DNA of 42,001 nt. Origin: an uncultured Hungatella sp. Its GTDB lineage: Bacteria > Bacillota > Clostridia > Lachnospirales > Lachnospiraceae. Numbering within the stretch: position 1 is the stretch's first letter; each line of letters starts with the position of its first letter. Below the pieces are notes generated by a model. The model saw only the letters and a list, made by a program, of their open reading frames with translations. It was not told where the DNA came from and did no database searches. The position numbers and the translations under genes are program-made. Positions 33,872-41,100 of the stretch are shown in pieces. The stretch is taken from assembly GCA_910588325.1 (NCBI GenBank), contig CAJUPP010000026.1:1-42001 (forward strand), in the 5' to 3' direction.

Positions 33872-35038
33872 ATGAAGAGAAACATAAAAAACTACATGAG
33901 GAGACTGACTGCGGCGGCATGTATCTGTATGATGACGTTGCTGCTGCCGGCTGAAAAGGACATAGAAGCTTATGGAGCGGACTCCAGTGTGATTGAGAGT
34001 GTGTCAGTTACACTTAAGGCAGCTTTTGGAGAAGCGGAGGAAGTTCCGGAACCGCAGGTTACTGTCAGCGGATCCAATTGTTCTTTAGAAAGTGTGGAAT
34101 ATCAGACAGACCATGACAAATGGAAACCTGGTTCCAAAGTGAGAATCAATATTACAGTGGAGGCCACCGGAGGAAAGATCTTCCCTGCATCTTTAAAGAG
34201 TACCCAATGTAAAGTGACAGGAGCTGATTTTGTATCAGCCAGAGCCTCAGGAAATAATAAATTATTGGTTAAGGTAGATTATAAGCCCATTACCGTTCTT
34301 GGAAATACGTCGAGAGCCGGGTGGAGTACTACGGTGAAGAACCGTGCGGTTTGGGAACCGGTAGATTATGCTCCGGGGTATACGGTAATTTTGTATGGAA
34401 ACAACAGAACGGTGAAAAGACTGACAGTAACTACACCTTACGCAGATTTGGATTCGTTTATAAAAGACGACGGTAAATATTATTATTACGAGGTGAAGGC
34501 AGTACCTGTTACCTCTGAGGATAAAAAGTGTTTTAAAGAAGGCATTCTGATCACCTCTTCGGAAAATGATTTTCTTCAGGAGAATACAGGTTCAAACAGT
34601 GCTCCAGGAGGCGGAACAGGTACATGGAAGAAAGAAAATGACAGATGGTATTATTATGACAACAATAGAAATATGCTCACGGGCTGGCAGTTTATCGGAG
34701 GAGTATGGTATTACTTAAACCAGAGCGGGGCCATGATGACCGGGTGGATCAATCCCACCGGAAATGCCAGATATTTTTTGGCGGACAGCGGTGCTATGCA
34801 GACCGGCTGGGTTCAGCCGGAACCTGGAACCTGGTACTATATGGACGGCTCCGGAGTTATGCAGAGAGGCTGGGTTATGGTGAACGGAAAATGGTATTAT
34901 ATGGCTTCGGATGGCAGGATGCAGACCGGCTGGGTTCAGGTTGGAGGTTTGTGGTATTATCTGTATCCGGACGGCAGCATGGCAGCGAATACCGTGATAG
35001 AGGGACGGTCTTTAGGACCCAGCGGGGCAGCACAATAG
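33872..35038 (+). CDS. Secreted wall-binding-repeat protein 2 (paralogue)
   Basis: A 388-residue secreted protein built like its neighbour: signal peptide (about 1-35), unique ectodomain (about 38-235) and about six choline-binding-type repeats from residue 252. The ectodomains align by eye: both start I-x-SVSV, share a FVSAR motif mid-way, a tryptophan before an AxWE motif, a Y-x-V-x-LY strand, and a GxYxxxVxA strand. This points to tandem duplication followed by divergence. The start at 33872 is preferred among several in-frame ATGs because AAAGGA lies nine bases before it. It begins 39 bases after the first protein ends. Confidence 0.84.
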   Translation: MKRNIKNYMRRLTAAACICMMTLLLPAEKDIEAYGADSSVIESVSVTLKAAFGEAEEVPEPQVTVSGSNCSLESVEYQTDHDKWKPGSKVRINITVEATGGKIFPASLKSTQCKVTGADFVSARASGNNKLLVKVDYKPITVLGNTSRAGWSTTVKNRAVWEPVDYAPGYTVILYGNNRTVKRLTVTTPYADLDSFIKDDGKYYYYEVKAVPVTSEDKKCFKEGILITSSENDFLQENTGSNSAPGGGTGTWKKENDRWYYYDNNRNMLTGWQFIGGVWYYLNQSGAMMTGWINPTGNARYFLADSGAMQTGWVQPEPGTWYYMDGSGVMQRGWVMVNGKWYYMASDGRMQTGWVQVGGLWYYLYPDGSMAANTVIEGRSLGPSGAAQ

Positions 35039-35154
35039 CCATATAATAGTATTAGACATTTGAATGTAAACGTGGTATGATAAAGTATAATCAGGGGAGT
35101 AACGGACATAGTTGTCTGTTATGAGAAGAAAAGTGAGAAAGAGGAACAAAAATT

Positions 35155-36069
35155 ATGGCATTGGTATCGTCAATCGGCACTTTAGATGAGGTGAAAGCTC
35201 AATATAGCAGGAGTAACAGTCCTTCGGAAAAAGTAAACAGTAATTTTAAAACAGTCTTTGACAGTCTGTATAACAGCGGTACAGAGAGTATGGATGCCAT
35301 CTTTGAGGAGGCAGCTTCTACATATAATATTTCCGTGGATTTGATAAAGGCGGTTGCAAAAGCGGAGTCGAATTTTAATCCCAACGCTGTCTCAAAAGCA
35401 GGGGCGATCGGGGTTATGCAGCTTATGCCGTCTACGGCAAAATCCCTTGGCGTCACAAACCCTTATGATGCGAGGCAAAATATTATGGGCGGCGCCAAGT
35501 ATTTAAAAGAGAATTTGAACCGGTTTGGCGGCAATGTAAGTCTGGCTCTGGCTGCTTACAATGCTGGCCCTAATAGTGTCCAAAAATATGGAGGGATTCC
35601 TCCCTACAAAGAGACTCAGAACTATGTGAAAACAGTAACATCTTACCTAAACGGATCTCCGATCTATTCCGGGAAGATGGTGAACAGCAGCAGTTCCTAT
35701 GGCCTTTCCGGTCTTTACGGAACCTCAGGTTATGCGGCTTTCGGAGGCTACAATGGTCTTACATCCGATCAGCTTCTGAATCTGTACGGAGTATCTTCAG
35801 GCAGCCTGGGAAATCTGCTGGGAACTTCTTCAAATTCAGCCTCAGGCTCCTATGGATCTACCTATAGTCAGCTTATGGGCCTCTCCAGTGGTTCCTACGG
35901 TTTAGGAAGCACTTCCGGCATGTTATCAGGAATTTTGAGTTCTGCTTCAGCGGAGGAAGACGGTGATACCATATCCATCAGCAAGTCTGGTTTTGCCAGC
36001 CTGATAGAACTTCTGCGTATGCAGATGGTGTTGAATGCCAGCAGGGAGATAGGTTCCCTGTCGCTGTAG
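35155..36069 (+). CDS. Lytic transglycosylase (SLT domain), no signal peptide
   Basis: A 304-residue peptidoglycan lytic transglycosylase of family 1 (soluble lytic transglycosylase type). The catalytic glutamate is Glu71 in KAVAKAESNFNP, followed by GVMQLMP (86-92), the NIMGGAKYL substrate segment and AAYNAGPN (133-140). The last 130 residues are a Gly/Ser/Tyr/Leu-rich low-complexity tail. There is no N-terminal signal peptide, so it may leave the cell through the flagellar export system, like rod-cap muramidases, or have another route. It lies between wall-binding proteins and a PilZ gene in the flagellar cluster, which fits wall opening for rod assembly. The first conserved flagellar-export feature is not identifiable. 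Confidence 0.9.
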   Translation: MALVSSIGTLDEVKAQYSRSNSPSEKVNSNFKTVFDSLYNSGTESMDAIFEEAASTYNISVDLIKAVAKAESNFNPNAVSKAGAIGVMQLMPSTAKSLGVTNPYDARQNIMGGAKYLKENLNRFGGNVSLALAAYNAGPNSVQKYGGIPPYKETQNYVKTVTSYLNGSPIYSGKMVNSSSSYGLSGLYGTSGYAAFGGYNGLTSDQLLNLYGVSSGSLGNLLGTSSNSASGSYGSTYSQLMGLSSGSYGLGSTSGMLSGILSSASAEEDGDTISISKSGFASLIELLRMQMVLNASREIGSLSL

Positions 36070-36146
36070 GACCGTACAGCGGCTTATGTTATAAGCCATG
36101 ATGTACTGGGAAAGTATCAGCACAAAAACGGAGAGGGTGATATAGT

Positions 36147-36770
36147 ATGATAAAGATGAAAAGCTGCGAAAGCTGCTTAGTATATGGAACAGATAATCGG
36201 CCGTTGTCCAGAGCCAGAGTGGAGATCTCCCAAGATGATACCATTCGGCTGTTCTTCAGCAATTATAAGCTAAGGGCTGTCCGATTTAAGACGGTTGTTG
36301 ACTTTTATGACAGGCAGAAAGGGTTGATTCGGACTTACTGTGAATTGGTACTTCGCAGAAATCCTATGGTAACCAATATTTCAGAGCCCTGGATAGCAGA
36401 CTGCACTCTTGTCGATGTATACGAGGCAGTTCAAAGGCAGAAGGATCTCCGTGAGATAGTGCGTATTCTTATAAATGGAACAACGAACACAGGAGAAAAT
36501 TTTTCGGGAACCATTCAGAATATCAGTGCAGGAGGGATTTTTTTAGTAACCTCTCTGCCGATGAAAGTAGGAACCAAGTTCCGATTTAACCATGTTTTCG
36601 AAGGAGAACTGTGCGAGGTTAAGGCAAAGGTTCTCAGGGGGAAAGGGGCTTCTGGAGGCGACTTTGGTTATGGATGTCAATTCTACGGCCTGTCTAACGA
36701 GGCAGAGACTGCTATACGGAAATTTGTGTTCCAAAGACAATTAAACAGACAGAAACAGAGGCCGCAGTGA
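36147..36770 (+). CDS. PilZ domain c-di-GMP-binding protein
   Basis: A 207-residue protein with an N-terminal beta-domain (about 5-95) and a C-terminal PilZ domain (about 98-205). The c-di-GMP motif is complete: RxxxR at residues 102-106 (REIVR), and NxSxxG at 125-130 (NISAGG). Such proteins relay c-di-GMP levels to motility or exopolysaccharide machinery; a YcgR-type flagellar brake is one option, but the N-terminal part is not clearly YcgR-N. GGAGAGGG precedes the ATG. The stop overlaps the next gene start by four bases, so PilZ protein and glycosyltransferase are made in parallel. Confidence 0.87.
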   Translation: MIKMKSCESCLVYGTDNRPLSRARVEISQDDTIRLFFSNYKLRAVRFKTVVDFYDRQKGLIRTYCELVLRRNPMVTNISEPWIADCTLVDVYEAVQRQKDLREIVRILINGTTNTGENFSGTIQNISAGGIFLVTSLPMKVGTKFRFNHVFEGELCEVKAKVLRGKGASGGDFGYGCQFYGLSNEAETAIRKFVFQRQLNRQKQRPQ

Positions 36771-37852
36771 AGATAAACCTGGTAATGATTGTAAAGAATG
36801 AGGAGCGTTCTTTAGAGAAATGTCTAAAGGCGGCAAAACCTGTCGTTGACGAGATTATCATAGCAGACACGGGATCCGGCGACAGGACGGTAGAGATTGC
36901 AAAAAGAATGGGGGCGAGAGTTCTGGAATTTTGCTGGATCAATGACTTTTCCGCCGCCCGCAATTTCGCCCTCAGTCATTCCGATGCCGACTGGAATCTG
37001 ATGTTGGACGGGGACGAATATCTGAGAGGCTGCAGCAGGGAAGAGTTGGAGAAAGCACTTTGCAGCCGGAAAGGTATCTGGATTGGCGGTATCACCCGAT
37101 ACGATTTCTATGAAGATGAAAACGGGATCAGCCAAAGTACTTCCATTCTTCCAAGAATTCTCCCAAAAGGAATCGGTTTTACTGGTATCATTCATGAACA
37201 GCCGGAAGGTAATCATCCCTGTTATACGGTTCCATTGACAGCAGACCATGACGGCTACTTAAACAGCAACAAAGGCGAGAGAAATCTTCCGTACCTGGAA
37301 CAGGCAGTATCTGAGTATCCTGACGACGGATACTATCAGTTTCAGCTTGCCTCCACTCTGCGGAACCTGAAAAAGATTGATAAAAGTCTTCTCCATTTCC
37401 GGAAGTTCTATGAGCTTGCTGAAAAAAAAGATTCCTACAGACCAGGCGGAGTAGTTCTCTATCTGTATACTTTATTAGATATAGGAACAACAGACTGTCT
37501 TGACGAGGCAGCCCGAATTATAGACAAAGAAGAACCCAATATGGGCAGATGGTCTGACTTCTGTTTTGTGTGTGGACTTTTTTACATGAAACGAGTCCTG
37601 TCCGACATCAACCACTACATAGGCCTTCTCCCCAGAATCGAACAAAGCTATAAAAGATGTCTGGCTCTGGGCGAACACCCGGAAATCGGCGGAGTAGTAG
37701 GAACCGGATCCTTCAAGGCCGCCTACAACCTGGGCGCCTGGTATGAAGTATCAGGGCAGACAAAACTTGCTTTCCAATATTACCAAATCTCTGCCGAAGC
37801 GGGTTACGAACCTGCTATGAAACGGTTGAAAAACTTTTGTAAAGAGTGCTGA
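36767..37852 (+). CDS. SunS-like family 2 glycosyltransferase with TPR-like C-terminus
   Basis: A 361-residue cytoplasmic GT-A enzyme. The N-terminal domain shows VMIVKNEERSLEKCL, the nucleotide-binding ADTGSGD segment and the metal-binding LDGDEYL (DxD-like, residues 81-83). The second half is helical and TPR-like (FQLASTLRNLKKIDKSLLHF, AFQYYQISAEAGYEPAMKRL). This architecture is shared with the protein S-glycosyltransferase SunS and many clostridial protein glycosyltransferases. The GTG start overlaps the PilZ stop (GTGA). Given the location beside flagellar genes, a flagellar or surface protein acceptor is plausible but not shown. Confidence 0.87.
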   Translation: MKINLVMIVKNEERSLEKCLKAAKPVVDEIIIADTGSGDRTVEIAKRMGARVLEFCWINDFSAARNFALSHSDADWNLMLDGDEYLRGCSREELEKALCSRKGIWIGGITRYDFYEDENGISQSTSILPRILPKGIGFTGIIHEQPEGNHPCYTVPLTADHDGYLNSNKGERNLPYLEQAVSEYPDDGYYQFQLASTLRNLKKIDKSLLHFRKFYELAEKKDSYRPGGVVLYLYTLLDIGTTDCLDEAARIIDKEEPNMGRWSDFCFVCGLFYMKRVLSDINHYIGLLPRIEQSYKRCLALGEHPEIGGVVGTGSFKAAYNLGAWYEVSGQTKLAFQYYQISAEAGYEPAMKRLKNFCKEC

Positions 37853-37865
37853 AGCTGTTGAAATC

Positions 37866-38033
37866 ATATAGTAAGCCTGCATGCGCCCGGCAGGTGGGTT
37901 GCACCACCGCCTATGAAAGTCAGGCGGGTGCATTGGGCATCCCTGAATATATGCCGCCTAATCGGCGGCGGACGTCCAAAGTAACCGAGAAGAATCCCCG
38001 TAATTAGAGGTTCTCCCCGGTTTTTATTTTTTA
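37866..38033 (+). ncRNA. Candidate structured small RNA of unknown family
   Basis: This gene-free segment is far more structured and G+C rich than other spacers here. Hairpin A is CCTGC/GCAGG (37876-37894). Hairpin B pairs GCAC+CCGCCT with AGGCGG+GTGC (37901-37931). Hairpin C is GCCGCC/GGCGGC (37953-37969). A terminator-like stem (37983-38022: AACCG+AGAA with TTCT+CGGTT) is followed by a T-rich tract to 38033. The layout is that of a plus-strand RNA with its own terminator, or a structured 3' UTR of the glycosyltransferase message. No convincing promoter was seen and it matches no RNA family I recognise. Confidence 0.5.
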
Positions 38034-38116
38034 TCTAATTGTACCTCTCCACATAGCGCGAGTGTGCCCGGTAGAGAATCATACTCCCCCTCCTGGCGGA
38101 TCAGTGGACCTGTATC

Positions 38117-41100
38117 TTAAACTCTTTCCCCCAACTTCCTCTGCGCCGTTGCCAACATCAACTTAATCCGGTTCAGCTGATTCACCTCACTGGCCCCTGG
38201 ATCATAATCTACTGCAATAATATTAGACTCCGGATAAGCTCTCCTCAGTTCCTTGATAACCCCTTTCCCGACAATATGGTTTGGAAGACAACCAAATGGT
38301 TGCGTACATACAATATTCGCAGTCCCGCTGTGAATCAATTCCAGCATCTCTCCGGTTAGAAACCATCCCTCTCCGGTCTGATTTCCCAAAGATACAAATT
38401 CCCGCGCCATATCAGCCAAATCCTGAATCCTGGCAGGAGCCGTAAAATGTCTGCTTGCCAGCAATTCCTTGCGGGCAACCTTCCGGAAATATTCAATCAG
38501 GGAAATTCCCATATTACACAGACGTGCAACCGACATTTTCCCGCCTAAATTTTCTGCTTTAAAATTTGAATTATAGAAACAATAAAGCAAAAAGTCCATC
38601 AGATCCGGCATCACAGCTTCAGCGCCTTCTGATTCCAACAGTTCCACAATATGGTTGTTCGCCAACGGAGAGAATTTCACAAGGATTTCTCCCACAATTC
38701 CTACCTTAGGCTTTTTAACATCCACACGGGGCAGATTGTCGAAATCACGGATGATGCCGCGTATGTTGCGGCTGAATTCCATCATGGCAGGAGCCCGTTT
38801 GGAGAGAGAGACTATACAGCGTTTCTTCCATTTCTGATGAAGGGCATTGGTGCTTCCGGGTTTCTTCTCATACGGACGGGTAGCATAGACCACCCGCATA
38901 AAGATATCACCGTATACAACAGCCTGCATCGCTTTTGTAAGCAGAGCCGGGGTAATGGAAAAACCAGGGTTGGTCTCCATGCCGTTGGCGTTAATGGAAA
39001 TAACCGGAATCTGAGACATGCCTGCCTTATCCAGTGCCCGACGGATAAATCCGATATAGTTGGAAGCCCGACAGCCTCCTCCGGTCTGGCTCATAAAGAC
39101 AGCCGTATGGTCCAGATCATATTGCCCTGACAACAGCGCTTCCATAATCTGGCCAATGACAATCAGAGACGGATAGCAGGCATCATTATTTACATATTGA
39201 AGTCCCACATCGACGGCGGAACGGTTATGGTTCTGCAAAACCTCAATCTTATATCCAAAAGAGCGGATAGCCGGCTCCAATAGGTCAAAATGGATGGGCG
39301 ACATCTGAGGACACAAAAGAGTGTAGGTCTTTTTCATCTCCTTGGTGAAGAGAACACGGTTGTATGCACTGGATACGACTTTGCTCTTATAGTGATTTTT
39401 CTTCCTTACCCGCAGGGCAGCAATAAGAGAGCGGACACGGATACGGGCAGCGCCTAAATTGCTGACCTCGTCGATTTTCAGAACAGTGTAAATCTTTCCG
39501 GCAGAGGCCAGGATGTCATGAACCTGGTCTGTGGTTACCGCATCCAGACCGCAGCCAAAGGAATTCAGCTGAATCAGATCCAGGCAGTCGCTGCTTTTTA
39601 CATAGGAAGCGGCGGCATAAAGCCGGGAATGGTACATCCACTGATCAGTGACAATCAGCGGCCGTTCCACCTGGCCCAGATGAGAGATGGAATCTTCAGC
39701 CAGTACGGCAATCCCATAGGAAGTAATCATCTCGGGAATTCCGTGATGAATTTCCGGGTCAATGTGGTAAGGCCTTCCTGCAAGAACAATACCGTGACGG
39801 TGATGTTCCTTCAGCCAGGCAATGGTCTCTTCACCCTTTTTCTGCAGATCCTGACGGGAACGCAGCAGTTCTTCCCAAGCCAGATGTGCGGCCTTCTCAA
39901 CTTCCGTCTCGGGAATCTTGAATTCTTTTTGGAATTCCGCGGCAAGCTGTTTCGTCAGAATTTCTTCATTGGTAAAAGCCATAAACGGATTGAGGAAACG
40001 GATATTTTTTTCTGCCAGCTCTTCCACATTATTTTTAATATTCTCCGCATAGGATGTAACCATAGGACAGTTATAGTGGTTTCCTGCATCTGGCTGCTCA
40101 TCCCGTTCATAGGGGATACAGGGATAAAAGATGGTCTTCACTCCCTGGGCAATCAGCCAGGAAATGTGTCCGTGGACAATTTTTGCCGGATAGCATTCGG
40201 ACTCACTGGGGATAGACTCGATTCCCAGCTCATATATCTGTCTGGTGGACTGAGGCGACAAAATAGTATGGAATCCCAGTTCTTTAAAGAAGACTGCCCA
40301 GAAGGGATAATTCTCATAGAAGTTTAAGACTCTGGGAATTCCGATGACACCTCTTCTGGCCTGGTCTAAAGGTAAAGCTTCATAATCAAAAATACGATGG
40401 TATTTGTAGTCAAATAAATTGGGAACCTCTTTCCTGGTCTTTTCTTTTCCCAAACCCCGCTCGCACCGGTTGCCGCTGATGAACTGGCGGCCGCCTCCGA
40501 AACGGTTGACTGTCAGGACACAATGGTTGGTACAGCCCTTGCAGCGGGCCATGGAGGTCTCATATTTTAAATTGATAATCTTATCAAGAGACATCATAGA
40601 GGTCTGTTGTCCTTCCTCATAACGCTCTCTTGCGATCAATGCGGCACCGAAAGCACCCATAATACCAGCAATGTCAGGACGGACAGCCTCACAGCCGGCA
40701 ATGGTTTCAAAGCTGCGGAGAACTGCATTGTTATAGAAAGTACCGCCCTGAACCACCACATGGGCTCCCAGATCGGCAGGACTGGTGATTTTGATAACTT
40801 TATATAATGCATTTTTGATGACAGAGTATGCCAGGCCGGCAGAAATATCTGCCACAGTGGCACCTTCCTTCTGAGCCTGTTTTACATTGGAATTCATAAA
40901 TACGGTACAGCGGGAACCCAGATCCGTAGGATTCTGAGCAAAAAGTGCTTCTTTGGCAAAATCTTCTACAGAGTAGTTCAGTGATTTGGCAAATGTTTCA
41001 ATAAAAGAACCGCAGCCGGAGGAGCAGGCTTCGTTTAACTGAACGCTGTCCACGCTGTTGTCTTTGATTTTAATACATTTCATGTCCTGACCGCCGATAT

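Noticed and set aside
33250..35030. DNA-level tandem repeat or CRISPR-like array
   Set aside because: The repetition is of roughly 20-residue protein repeats with diverged codons. No identical direct repeats with unique spacers exist here or elsewhere in the window.
35041..35154. Sigma-28 promoter before the transglycosylase gene
   Set aside because: TAAA is present, but the sequence 15 bases downstream is TATAATCA rather than a CGAT-type -10, and the sigma-A -35 spacing is also wrong (20 bases).
37890..37930. T-box-like GGTGGG/GCACC sequence
   Set aside because: There is no specifier stem, no antiterminator arrangement and no downstream aminoacyl-tRNA synthetase or amino acid gene in the same direction.
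39518..40327. Long forward frame inside the activase gene, and similar long antisense frames in flgK (28995-29534) and in the YfhO-like gene (7871-8575)
   Set aside because: They lie antisense to strongly supported genes, lack ribosome sites and show no domain pattern.
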